A stretch of DNA of 64,000 bases from Bradyrhizobium nanningense (lineage in GTDB: Bacteria > Pseudomonadota > Alphaproteobacteria > Rhizobiales > Xanthobacteraceae): positions 62,001 to 126,000 of the forward strand of contig NZ_LBJC01000025.1 in NCBI RefSeq assembly GCF_004114535.1, in the 5' to 3' direction. Within the stretch, counting starts at the first letter, position 1; every line of letters starts with the position of its first letter. Below the pieces are notes generated by a model. It did no database searches, was not told the origin of the DNA, and was given only the letters and a program-made list of their open reading frames with translations. Below are positions 43,916 to 52,022 of this stretch, one piece after another. Made by a program: the position numbers and the translations under genes.

Positions 43916-46900
43916 TTATTCCTCGCCCGCCAGCAGTGCCGCATTGCCGCCTGCCGCCGCCGTGTTGATGGTCACGGTCTGCTCGGTGGCGAAGCGCGCG
44001 AGGTAGTGCGGGCCGCCGGCCTTGGGGCCGGTTCCGGACAGGCCGTTGCCGCCGAACGGCTGTACGCCGACCACGGCGCCGATCATGTTGCGGTTGACGT
44101 AGATGTTGCCGATCTCAGCGCGATCGATGATGGCTTCGATCGTGTCGTCGATGCGCGAATGAATGCCGAGGGTGAGCCCGTAGCCGGTGCGTTCGATGAC
44201 CTGCAACACGCGTTCGAGATTCTCCGCACGATAGCGGACGACATGCAGGATCGGGCCAAAGACCTCCTCGGTGAGCTGGCCGGCCTCCCCGAGCTCGAAG
44301 ATGTGCGGCGCGACAAAGCAGCCCTCCGGTGCGTCGCCTGCAAAGTGCAGTCGCGCTTCGCTCTTCATCCGCGCGATATGCGCATCCAGGCGCTGCTTGG
44401 CCTCCATGTCGATGACAGGGCCGATATGGGTCGCGACATCGGAGGGATCGCCGATCTTGAGCTCGCGCGCTGCGCCCGCGATCATCTCGATCATGCGGTC
44501 GGCGACGTCCTCCTGCACGAACAAAAGCCGCAGCGCCGAGCAGCGCTGGCCGGCGGAACGAAATGCCGAGGTCACGACATCGTCGGCGACCTGCTCGGGC
44601 AGCGCGGTGGCATCCGCGATCATGGCGTTGATGCCGCCGGTCTCGGCGATCAGCGGTACGATCGGCCCATCCTTGGCGGCGAGTGTGCGGTTGATGCTGC
44701 GGGCGACCTCGGTCGAGCCGGTGAAGACGACGCCGGCGATGTCAGGATGTGCCGTCAGCATCGCACCGATCTTGCCGTCGCCGGTGACGAGATGCAGCGC
44801 GCTTCGGGGGATGCCGGCCTCGTGCAGCAGGGCCACGGCTTCGCGCGCGATGCGCGGCGTCTGCTCGGCGGGCTTTGCCACCACGCTGTTGCCGGCCATC
44901 AGCGCGGCCGTGACCTGGCCCAGGAAGATCGCCAGCGGGAAATTCCATGGCGAGATCGCGATGAAGACGCCGCGGCCGCGCATCGCGAGCGCATTGCTCT
45001 CGCCGGTCGGGCCGGGCATCGCCGTCTCGCTGCCGAACAGCTTGCGGCCTTGCGCGGCATAATAGCGGCAGAAGTCGGCGGCCTCGCGCAGCTCCGAGAG
45101 CGCATCGTCGAGCGTCTTGCCGCCCTCGGCTTGCAGGAGTGCAATGAAATGGGCGCTGCGGCTCTCCAGCAGATGCGCGGCCTGTTCCAGGGCCGCCGCG
45201 CGCGTGCCCGCCGGCGTCCGAGTCCAGGCGGCAAAGCCGGCGCGTGCCGCGGCGACCGCTGCATTGGCCTGATCCGGGGTGGCGTCGGCGACCGGCTTGA
45301 GGTCGGCCGTCTCGGCTTTGACATTCGTCATCAATTGGTGGAGTGCGGCCCGTTCGCCGAATTCGACGCCGCGCGAGTTGCGCCGCCCCGGAGCAAACAG
45401 GTCGCCCGGCAACGGAATTTTGGGATGCGCCGCCGCTTGCGGCCGGACAATGGCATCCGCCGGACGTTGCAGCAGCGCCGTAACAGGCACGCGGTAGTCG
45501 GCGCCCTGCGCCACGAAGGAGGAGTTGGCGCCGTTCTCCAAGAGCCGGCGCACGAGGTAGGCCAGCAGGTCGCGATGGCTGCCGACCGGCGCATAGGTGC
45601 GGGAGGCGATCTCAGGATGGTCCTTGGCGAGCTGCTCGTACAGCGCCTCGCCCATGCCGTGCAGGCGTTGGAATTCGAAGCCGCCCCCAGCTTGCGCGAG
45701 CTCCAGCACGGTCGCGACCGTCAGCGCGTTGTGGGTAGCGAATTGCGGGAAGATGCGCGGCCGCAAGGCCAGCAGCTTCGTCGCGCAGGCCACGTAGTTC
45801 AGGTCCGTCATCGCCTTGCGCGTGAACACGGGATAGCCGTCGAGCCCGCGCTCCTGCGCGCGCTTGATCTCGGTGTCCCAATAGGCGCCCTTGACGAGGC
45901 GCACCATCAGCTTGCGGTCATGCGCGCGGGCCAGCGCATCGACATAGTCGATCACAGCGCTGGCGCGCTTCTGATAGGCCTGGATCGCGAGGCCAAATCC
46001 GTCCCAGCCGGCAAGCGAGGGATCGGCGAGCGTTGCCGCGATCATGTCGAGCGACAGCTCCAGCCGGTCGGCTTCCTCGGCATCGACGGTGAAGTTGAGG
46101 TCATGGGCCTTGGCGCGCCGCGCCAGATCGAGCAGCAGCGGCACCAACTCGGCCATCACGCGGTCGCGGCTGATCGCCTCGAAGCGCGGATGCAGTGCCG
46201 AGAGCTTGACCGAGATGCCCGGCCGGTCGGGCAGGGGATGGTTGCCTGCCGCCTTGCCGATGGTCTCGATCGCGCTGGCATAGGCATCGAAATAGCGTTT
46301 TGCGTCCGCCGCCGTGCGCGCGCCTTCGCCGAGCATGTCGAAGGAATAACGCGGCTTCTGGCCGGAGCGTGGCCGGCCCCGCTCCAGCGCCTGCTCGATG
46401 GTTTCACCCAGCACGAAATGGTTGCCCATCAGCCGCATCGCCTGACGCGTCGCGGTGCGTACCGCCGGCGCGCCCAGTCGCTTCACGAGGCGGCCGATGG
46501 TGCCGTCGGGCGTCTCACCGGGCTGGATCACCCGTGCCGACAGGCCGAGGGCCCAGGCCGAGGCATTGACCAGGAACGCGGTGGACTTGGTCTCGTGATG
46601 GATGAAGTCGCCCTCGCCGAGCTTGTCCTCGATGAACTGGTCGGCGGTGCGCGCGTCGGGCACGCGCAGCAGCGCCTCGGCCAGCACCATCAAGGCGAGG
46701 CCCTCCTTGGTCGAGAGCGCGAACTCCCGCAACATGTCCTCGACCCCGCCAAGACCACCTGCAAGCCGGTCGTCGCGCTTGCGGATCGCCTCGATCAGCC
46801 GCGTCGCGGTACGGTCAATCCGTGCCTCCTGCGGCGAACTGAGATGGGAGGCCGGTAACAGCCGTGCGGCGATCTCGGCATCGTCAGGCGCGTAGGGGGC

Positions 46901-46927
46901 GCTAAAGGGAGGCGGGATGTTCGGCAT
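43916..46927 (-). CDS. putA: Bifunctional proline dehydrogenase / glutamate-semialdehyde dehydrogenase
   Basis: Oxidises L-proline to glutamate in two steps, with FAD and NAD+. The 1,003-residue chain is the short PutA form. The PRODH barrel covers about 70-440 (GISVKLSALHPRFE, KLMVRLVKGAYWDTEIK, the ETHNAL-type segment FATHNALTVATVL). The ALDH domain covers about 480-985, with the nucleophile Cys in SAGQRCSALR near 795 and the general-base Glu in LIAETGGINAMI. There is no N-terminal ribbon-helix-helix domain, so this PutA does not repress itself. The divergent Lrp-type gene 114 bases away supplies regulation, the usual arrangement in alphaproteobacteria. Confidence 0.96.
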   Translation of the reverse strand: MPNIPPPFSAPYAPDDAEIAARLLPASHLSSPQEARIDRTATRLIEAIRKRDDRLAGGLGGVEDMLREFALSTKEGLALMVLAEALLRVPDARTADQFIEDKLGEGDFIHHETKSTAFLVNASAWALGLSARVIQPGETPDGTIGRLVKRLGAPAVRTATRQAMRLMGNHFVLGETIEQALERGRPRSGQKPRYSFDMLGEGARTAADAKRYFDAYASAIETIGKAAGNHPLPDRPGISVKLSALHPRFEAISRDRVMAELVPLLLDLARRAKAHDLNFTVDAEEADRLELSLDMIAATLADPSLAGWDGFGLAIQAYQKRASAVIDYVDALARAHDRKLMVRLVKGAYWDTEIKRAQERGLDGYPVFTRKAMTDLNYVACATKLLALRPRIFPQFATHNALTVATVLELAQAGGGFEFQRLHGMGEALYEQLAKDHPEIASRTYAPVGSHRDLLAYLVRRLLENGANSSFVAQGADYRVPVTALLQRPADAIVRPQAAAHPKIPLPGDLFAPGRRNSRGVEFGERAALHQLMTNVKAETADLKPVADATPDQANAAVAAARAGFAAWTRTPAGTRAAALEQAAHLLESRSAHFIALLQAEGGKTLDDALSELREAADFCRYYAAQGRKLFGSETAMPGPTGESNALAMRGRGVFIAISPWNFPLAIFLGQVTAALMAGNSVVAKPAEQTPRIAREAVALLHEAGIPRSALHLVTGDGKIGAMLTAHPDIAGVVFTGSTEVARSINRTLAAKDGPIVPLIAETGGINAMIADATALPEQVADDVVTSAFRSAGQRCSALRLLFVQEDVADRMIEMIAGAARELKIGDPSDVATHIGPVIDMEAKQRLDAHIARMKSEARLHFAGDAPEGCFVAPHIFELGEAGQLTEEVFGPILHVVRYRAENLERVLQVIERTGYGLTLGIHSRIDDTIEAIIDRAEIGNIYVNRNMIGAVVGVQPFGGNGLSGTGPKAGGPHYLARFATEQTVTINTAAAGGNAALLAGEE

Positions 46928-46987
46928 GGCGTGTCCTGTGGCTGAGATTCAGGATAATGCCCGCATGACCGTAGTTCGATAGACAAT

Positions 46988-47005
46988 CTAAGTGGTTTGC
47001 CTTAG
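46988..47005. promoter_or_regulatory. Candidate PutR operator, CTAAG-N8-CTTAG
   Basis: A 5-bp inverted repeat with 8-base spacer in the middle of the 114-base putA-putR gap, about 60 bases from putA and 37 from putR. Lrp-type PutR proteins commonly bind such AT-richer palindromes between these two genes. Confidence 0.5.
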
Positions 47006-47041
47006 AAAATGAAGACTGAATGGAAATTGACCGTATAGAAT

Positions 47042-47503
47042 ATGGAACTCGATCGCATCGACCGGAAAATCCTCTCGATTTTGCAGGAGGATGGGCGAAT
47101 CGCCAATGTCGAGCTCGCCGAGCGCATCGGGCTGTCGCCGACCTCGATCGGCGAGCGGCTGAAGCGCTTGCAGCGCGAGGGCTTCGTCGAAGGCTATGGC
47201 GCGCGCCTCAACCCGCATCGGCTCGGCCTTGGCCTTCTGGTGTTCGTCGAAGTGCTGCTCGACAAGACCACGCCCGACAATTTCGAGCGGTTTGCCCGCG
47301 CAGTGAAGCTCGCGCCTGAGGTGCTGGAGTGTCACATGGTTGCCGGCGGCTTCGACTATCTTGTGAAGGCGAGGCTTGCGGACATGGCCGCCTATCGACG
47401 CTTTCTCGGCGAGACCCTGCTGTCGATGCCGGGCGTGCGCGAGACCCGGACCTATGCGGTGATGGAAGAGATCAAGCGCGACGCGCCGTTGCCGGTGGGC
47501 TGA
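47042..47503 (+). CDS. putR: Lrp/AsnC-family regulator of proline catabolism
   Basis: A 153-residue Lrp-type regulator: an N-terminal helix-turn-helix (LDRIDRKILSILQEDGRIANVELAERIGLSPTSIGERLKRLQREGFV) and a C-terminal RAM ligand-binding domain (about 65-145, LECHMVAGGFDYLVKARLADMAAYRRF). Position divergent from putA is the standard one for PutR, the proline-responsive activator of putA. The ATG at 47042 is close to the conserved start. Confidence 0.93.
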   Translation: MELDRIDRKILSILQEDGRIANVELAERIGLSPTSIGERLKRLQREGFVEGYGARLNPHRLGLGLLVFVEVLLDKTTPDNFERFARAVKLAPEVLECHMVAGGFDYLVKARLADMAAYRRFLGETLLSMPGVRETRTYAVMEEIKRDAPLPVG

Positions 47504-47634
47504 CGAGATGTCGTCGCGATTGTCATTGCTGCGGCGTTGAATGAGCGGTCTTCGCAGGAAAAATAGCTATCCTCGTGCAATCGCAACGCCTGTCGTCGAA
47601 TGCACTGGCCGTCTTCTGAAATCTTCTTGGCCCG

Positions 47635-47656
47635 CTCCCGGAAGGTGATCCGGGAG
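47635..47656 (-). terminator. Hairpin terminator-like structure after the cold-shock gene
   Basis: CTCCCGG / CCGGGAG with an 8-base loop, about 20 bases downstream of the cspA stop on the minus strand. No strong T-run follows, so it may stabilise the transcript instead. The rest of the 172-base gap to putR holds nothing I can support. Confidence 0.5.
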
Positions 47657-47675
47657 GCAGCAAAGGCTGGCGGGC

Positions 47676-47876
47676 TTATACTTTGAGGTTCTCTGCGGAA
47701 GTCTTGCCCCGGTTTGCGATCTCTTCGTATTCCACCGTCTGTCCCTCGTTCAGGGTCGACAGACCGGCTTTCTGCACTGCCGAGATATGCACGAACACAT
47801 CCTTACCCCCCGACGCAGGCTGGATAAATCCATAACCCTTCGTCGGGTTGAACCACTTGACCGTACCTTTAGCCAT
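47676..47876 (-). CDS. CspA-family cold-shock protein
   Basis: A 66-residue cold-shock domain protein, an RNA chaperone/transcription antiterminator. The RNP-1 motif KGYGFIQP and RNP-2 motif DVFVHIS are intact, starting MAKGTVKWFNPTKGYGF. The ATG at 47876 has GGAG 8 bases upstream; the longer open frame to 47930 is basic and unconserved. Bradyrhizobia encode several such paralogues; whether this one is cold-induced cannot be told. Confidence 0.95.
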   Translation of the reverse strand: MAKGTVKWFNPTKGYGFIQPASGGKDVFVHISAVQKAGLSTLNEGQTVEYEEIANRGKTSAENLKV

Positions 47877-48084
47877 CACGACTTCTCCGCGGGTCTTCCT
47901 CCGAGATCGCGAACCGCCAGTCCCCGCCAACCGGCCGGTTCGGTCCTAACAGGATACGCGGAATGTGGCGGGCTTGGTAGCTCAAACCACATCGGCATTT
48001 TGCCGAATTCCGCTCAACTTCGCGGCGCTTTTGGCGGTTTTGCCCGTTTCGCGGTCAAATGGCCGGCGTGCTGCGCGCTCTCAG

Positions 48085-48393
48085 TCAATAGGTCGCGGCC
48101 AGGTAATCGACGATCTTGCCGACGTCGGCATCATTGATCGGCGCGCCGTAGACCTTGATCATCTTGGTTACCTCGGCCTGCCAGAAGCCCTTCTTGTCCT
48201 TCATCGGCGGCTGCGTCTTGATGTAGTCGGCCGAGTGGCAGGCGCTGCAATTGCCCTTGACGATCTCGAGATCGGGGCCCGGCTTGAACGCTGCGACCTC
48301 ATCAGGGGTCTTGTAATTGATCGGCGCTGCGAGTGCCGACCCCAAAGCTGCGGCGAGGCCGAACGAGACGGCAAGGAGAACGGTGCGCTGCAT
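48085..48393 (-). CDS. sorB: Cytochrome c subunit of sulfite dehydrogenase
   Basis: A 102-residue exported monohaem cytochrome c. Signal peptide to about residue 22 (FGLAAALGSALA), haem-binding CSACHSADYI near 49 and a downstream Met (VTKMIKVYGAPI) as likely axial ligand. It carries electrons from SorA to the respiratory cytochrome c pool. The ATG at 48393 is preferred because AAGGAG lies 7 bases upstream; an ATG two codons earlier would be too close. It starts 12 bases after sorA on the same strand. Confidence 0.92.
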   Translation of the reverse strand: MQRTVLLAVSFGLAAALGSALAAPINYKTPDEVAAFKPGPDLEIVKGNCSACHSADYIKTQPPMKDKKGFWQAEVTKMIKVYGAPINDADVGKIVDYLAATY

Positions 48394-48405
48394 GATCATT
48401 CTCCT

Positions 48406-49605
48406 TCAGGCGGCCGTCACGCGGACGGTTTCGACGACGTTGCGCAAATAACCCGCCGGGTTCCAGCGCGGCGTGTCCGGCTGCGTCTCGCCGCCATTTC
48501 CGGTGGCGCGCACCTTGAGCTCATGGCTGCCGGCCGCAAGCTTCACCGGCAGCTTCCATTCGCGGAAGGCGTATTTGCCGAGGTCCTTGCCGAGCTTGGC
48601 GCTCATCCAAGTCTTGCCGCCGTCGGTGGAGACCTGGACCTCCCTGACGCCCTTGCCGCCGTCGAAGGCGATGCCGCGCAGGGTGGTCGCGCCGGCCTTC
48701 AGCTTGGCGCCGTCAGGCACGCTGGTGATGAAGGAGCGGATGGTGAAGCGGTTGATCGGGATCGTCGCCTTCGGCGTGGTGCCGGGCTCGATCGAGTTGT
48801 CAGGCGTGTCGGGAATGCGATAGGCCGACTTCATCCAGAAGCCGTCAAAGACATTGTCGATGACATTGATCTCGTTGAGGTGCTTGACCCAGTAGGTGCC
48901 GTAATAGCCGGGCACGATCAGGCGCAGCGGGAAGCCGTTGAGGAACGGCAGGTCCTCGCCGTTCATGCCGTAGGCCAGCATCACCTCGCCATCGCGCGCG
49001 TGATCGACGTCGAGCGCCTTGACGAAATCAGGCGTCTTGTCGCTGACCGGCCCGTCCATGCCGTTGAAAGTGACCTGCTTGGCGCCGCTCTGAATGCCGG
49101 CCATCTCCAGCACCGCTTTCAGCGGCACACCGCGCCAGCGCGCGCAGCCCATGGCGCCGTTGGCGAGCTGGCCGCCGGCGACGCGCGGCTCGAAGAAGCC
49201 GCGGCTGTTGCCGGAGCATTGCGCCACCGCGACGATCTCCGTCGCCTTCATCTTCCGGATGTCCTTCAGCGACAGCTTGAGCGGCTTGTCGACCTTGCCC
49301 TTGACCTCCAGCGTGAATGTGTCGGGATCGAGATTGTAGGGCAGGTCGGAGAGGTGATAGCGCACGAAGAACGCGTTGTTCGGCGTGATCGGGCCGTCGT
49401 TGAAGATCGCAAACGGCGTCTCGAGCTGCGGCGGCCGGCTGGTCAGGCCGATCATCGGCCGCTTCTGCGGATATTTCACGACCGGCCGTTCGCCATTGGC
49501 AAAGGGCAGGGTGACGGTGTCGAGTGCCAACGCCCTCGTGGAATTCAGTGTGGCCGCAAGCGCGGCAAAGCCCGCTCCTTTGAGCAGGTCGCGTCGATCG
49601 AACAT
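48406..49605 (-). CDS. sorA: Sulfite dehydrogenase molybdenum subunit
   Basis: A 399-residue periplasmic molybdoenzyme oxidising sulfite to sulfate. A twin-arginine-type signal (DRRDLLKGAGFAALAATL) is followed by the sulfite-oxidase molybdopterin domain (about 55-275; YPQKRPMIGLTSRPPQLETP, molybdenum-ligand Cys in VAQCSGNSRGFFEP near 130, GYYGTYWVKHL substrate region) and a C-terminal Mo-co dimerisation domain (about 280-395, STDGGKTWMSAKL). With sorB directly downstream it forms the SorAB system. It protects against or gains energy from sulfite, for example from taurine or other sulfonate breakdown. Confidence 0.95.
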   Translation of the reverse strand: MFDRRDLLKGAGFAALAATLNSTRALALDTVTLPFANGERPVVKYPQKRPMIGLTSRPPQLETPFAIFNDGPITPNNAFFVRYHLSDLPYNLDPDTFTLEVKGKVDKPLKLSLKDIRKMKATEIVAVAQCSGNSRGFFEPRVAGGQLANGAMGCARWRGVPLKAVLEMAGIQSGAKQVTFNGMDGPVSDKTPDFVKALDVDHARDGEVMLAYGMNGEDLPFLNGFPLRLIVPGYYGTYWVKHLNEINVIDNVFDGFWMKSAYRIPDTPDNSIEPGTTPKATIPINRFTIRSFITSVPDGAKLKAGATTLRGIAFDGGKGVREVQVSTDGGKTWMSAKLGKDLGKYAFREWKLPVKLAAGSHELKVRATGNGGETQPDTPRWNPAGYLRNVVETVRVTAA

Positions 49606-49794
49606 CCTCGTCCCCTCCCGGAGCTTTTCTTCGGTCTGCGGTTATCACCGCGGACCCGCGCTCATCTGTTGCAACGATTTGAACGAAGTCAATTCGTGCT
49701 TTCGCAGCGGGCCCATGCCGCTGCGTTGCAGCAGGCCGGTGTTACGTGGGGATGACATTGATTGCCTGGCTCGACGCCGCCGCCGGCTCGCTGC

Positions 49795-49940
49795 ACCTCT
49801 CCCGCTTGCGGGAGAGGTCGGCACGCCCGGGCGATGCGAAGCATCGTCCCGCGTGCCGGGTGAGGGTTTTCTCCTCTAGGGGATTGTCCCGTTGGGGAAA
49901 CACCCTCTCCCCAACCCTCCCCGCAAGTGGGGGAGAGAGC
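49795..49940. repeat. Intergenic GC-rich hairpins between the cyclase and sorA
   Basis: The 358-base gap 49606-49963 contains ACCTCTCCCGC / GCGGGAGAGGT (49795-49818), a GCGATGCGAAGCATCG-type hairpin (about 49833), and CTCTCCCC / GGGGGAGAG (49908-49940). This is typical composite repeat sequence of the same kind as at 9309 and 20305. No coding sequence is seen in the gap; sorA's promoter must lie in 49606-49790. Confidence 0.65.
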
Positions 49941-49963
49941 GCATCGATCTTGCCACTCGCACT

Positions 49964-51697
49964 TTACGCCGCGACCCGCTCGCTGCGGTCGACCAGCGCC
50001 GCCAGCTCCCGCGCATCCGTCACCACCCGCACCGCCATCGGCTCGTCGCGGCCGCGGATCGCGACCTCCTGTTGTGGCAGCGCATCGTCGGCGAGGCCCG
50101 CGCTGCGGCGGATCTCGTCCGAGACGATCGCCTCGCAGGCCAGCGTCTTGGTCATGTCCTGGAGGCGGGCGGCGACGTTGACGGCATCGCCCAGCGCCGT
50201 GAAGACGATGTGATCGCGATAGCCGATGTCGCCGATGATGACCTCGCCGCCGTGAATGCCGATGCCGAAGCGGATCGGCTGGCGAAGATCATGGCTCAAG
50301 AGCTGGTTCAGCTCGTCGATATGGGTGGCGATGCTGCTTGCCGCCTTCAGCGCCTGCCGGCAGGCGGTTTGCGGATCGGCCGTGAGCCCGAATAGCGCCA
50401 GCATGCCGTCGCCGACGAACTGGTTCGGCTGGCCGCCATTCTCGATGACGGCCTGCGACACCGCGCCGAGGAAGCGGTTGACGATGAACACGGTGTCGAA
50501 CGGCAGCCGCTTCTCGGCGAGCTGCGTCGAGCCGCGCATGTCCACGAACAGGCTGACGAGATAGCGTTCCTGGCCGATGCTCGCCGGCGCCGAGGCATGC
50601 GCGCTCGCCGCCGACGTTTGCGGGGTAAAGAGCTGGAAGAACGAGAGGTCGGACGTCGGCCGCAACTGGCAGGCCAGCCTGATCGAGGGGTCGTTGGTGC
50701 CGACGCGGGTGAGCACGAAGGCCTCGCGCTGCGACGGCTCGGGCAGGGTGGCGTGATCGCCGATGATGCGGATGCGGCAGGTCGAGCAGCGGGCGCGGCC
50801 GCCGCAGACGCTGGCATGCGGCATATTGTGCCGCAGGCTCGCTTCCAGAACAGAGAGGCCCTTGGGAACCCGCACCGTCTTGCCGTTGCCGTAGGACAGC
50901 GCGATCATGCCGCCGCGCCGCTCGCGCCATGCCCGCACGCCGCGCGCCGCCAGCGCCAGGCCCAGCAGCCCGAAATAGGTGATGGTGAAGCCGCCGGTGA
51001 TGCGATCGAGCGTCGCCGCCTCGGCCGTCGTGCCGACCTGGCGGGGGGTGAGATTGTGCGTGCGCCATTCCCCGTCATCGGCTTCGAACGCGACGCTGCG
51101 GCCGCCCTGGTAGATGCCGAGCAGCGCCAGCGTCGGGATCAGCACGGCGGCGGCGAGCAGATAGGGGGCGGCGCGCGGGAAGAAGGGCTTGAGGCGCAGC
51201 CAGAAGAAGATGCCGATGCAGCCGTGTACCCAGGCAATGAGAAGCAGGATCGTCATTTGCCAGAGCCGGCCGGGTGATGCGACGAAGAACAGATACAGCT
51301 CCTGCGGATAGAGTTTCTCGTGTTCGTACAGCGTCTGGCCGAGCCGCACGCCGATCACATGCCCCATGACCAATGCAGGGACGCTCAGCCCCAGCACGAG
51401 CTGAAGCGGCTCGATCGTCCGCCAGCGGAACTGTCGGCGCTGATACAGCGCGTAGACGCCGAGCCCCATATGCGTGAGCGCCGCCGTGTAAAAGAGGATC
51501 GCGACGGGGAGGAACCGCCAGAAGGCGATGTGATAATAGACCCCGGCCTCCATGGCCTCGACCGAGATATTGCCGAGCGCATGGTTGAGGAAATGGCTAA
51601 CCACATAAGAGAACAGGATCAGGCCGCAGACAAGGCGCACCTGCCGCACGCTGGTCGCGCGGACGAATTCGGAGATGTGTGCAGCAGCGGTGGCCAT
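49964..51697 (-). CDS. cyaC: Redox-regulated class III adenylate cyclase, CyaC type
   Basis: A 577-residue membrane-bound cAMP synthase. Three parts are visible. First, six membrane helices (about 20-265) with histidines in VSHFLNHALG, ALTHMGLG, MGHVIGVRL and WVHGCIG, the tetra-His diheme signature like the anchor of succinate:quinone oxidoreductase. Second, a 2Fe-2S ferredoxin domain (about 275-350) with CGGRARCSTC and a fourth Cys in LACQL. Third, a cyclase domain (about 375-560) with metal Asp residues in FVDMRGST and VGDGMLALFG and the NVAARL transition-state pair. Sinorhizobium meliloti CyaC, described as a quinone-responsive diheme cyclase, has this same layout. So this protein should tie cAMP level to the redox state of the quinone pool. 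It lies next to sorAB on the same strand. Confidence 0.92.
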   Translation of the reverse strand: MATAAAHISEFVRATSVRQVRLVCGLILFSYVVSHFLNHALGNISVEAMEAGVYYHIAFWRFLPVAILFYTAALTHMGLGVYALYQRRQFRWRTIEPLQLVLGLSVPALVMGHVIGVRLGQTLYEHEKLYPQELYLFFVASPGRLWQMTILLLIAWVHGCIGIFFWLRLKPFFPRAAPYLLAAAVLIPTLALLGIYQGGRSVAFEADDGEWRTHNLTPRQVGTTAEAATLDRITGGFTITYFGLLGLALAARGVRAWRERRGGMIALSYGNGKTVRVPKGLSVLEASLRHNMPHASVCGGRARCSTCRIRIIGDHATLPEPSQREAFVLTRVGTNDPSIRLACQLRPTSDLSFFQLFTPQTSAASAHASAPASIGQERYLVSLFVDMRGSTQLAEKRLPFDTVFIVNRFLGAVSQAVIENGGQPNQFVGDGMLALFGLTADPQTACRQALKAASSIATHIDELNQLLSHDLRQPIRFGIGIHGGEVIIGDIGYRDHIVFTALGDAVNVAARLQDMTKTLACEAIVSDEIRRSAGLADDALPQQEVAIRGRDEPMAVRVVTDARELAALVDRSERVAA

Positions 51698-51804
51698 GAT
51701 TTGCTTGTATCAGTTCACCACGGAGAACAGCCAGCGTAGCGTTTAATTCCCGATGTGGACAGGTTGTGGGATCACATGCCTGGGAAAGCGCCTCACACCC
51801 CACC

Positions 51805-51958
51805 GTCGCCCCGGACAAGCGCGCCCTCAGGCGCGCGCAGATCCGGGACCCATAGCCACAGGGAGTGGCGATGGGCGAGCCGGCAACTCCGAGTCAGCGC
51901 CAAACTCCTTCCTGTGGTTATGGGTCCCGGGTCTGCGCTTACGCTTGCCCGGGACGAC
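51805..51958. repeat. Long palindromic repeat, family C (copy 2)
   Basis: A 154-base element with GTCGCCCCGG / CCGGGACGAC ends and the same GATCCGGGACCCATAGCCACAGG / CCTGTGGTTATGGGTCCCGG inner arms as 32689-32840. It fills most of the 325-base gap between the divergent cyclase and glycosyltransferase genes; the glycosyltransferase promoter must be inside or beside it. Confidence 0.9.
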
Positions 51959-52022
51959 AGCGGTGTTTGCGACGCCACTCCCCGCATTGACTCCCACTTC
52001 CAGGTTGGCGAAAAGCGCGGCC

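Noticed and set aside
43883..46858. 991-codon frame on the plus strand opposite putA
   Set aside because: Pure antisense shadow of a fully recognised PutA; low-complexity Arg/Gly-rich translation.
51753..52022. N-terminal extension of the glycosyltransferase through the family C repeat
   Set aside because: The frame is open only because the repeat lacks stops; the membrane protein proper begins after it and no signal or homology is visible in the extension.
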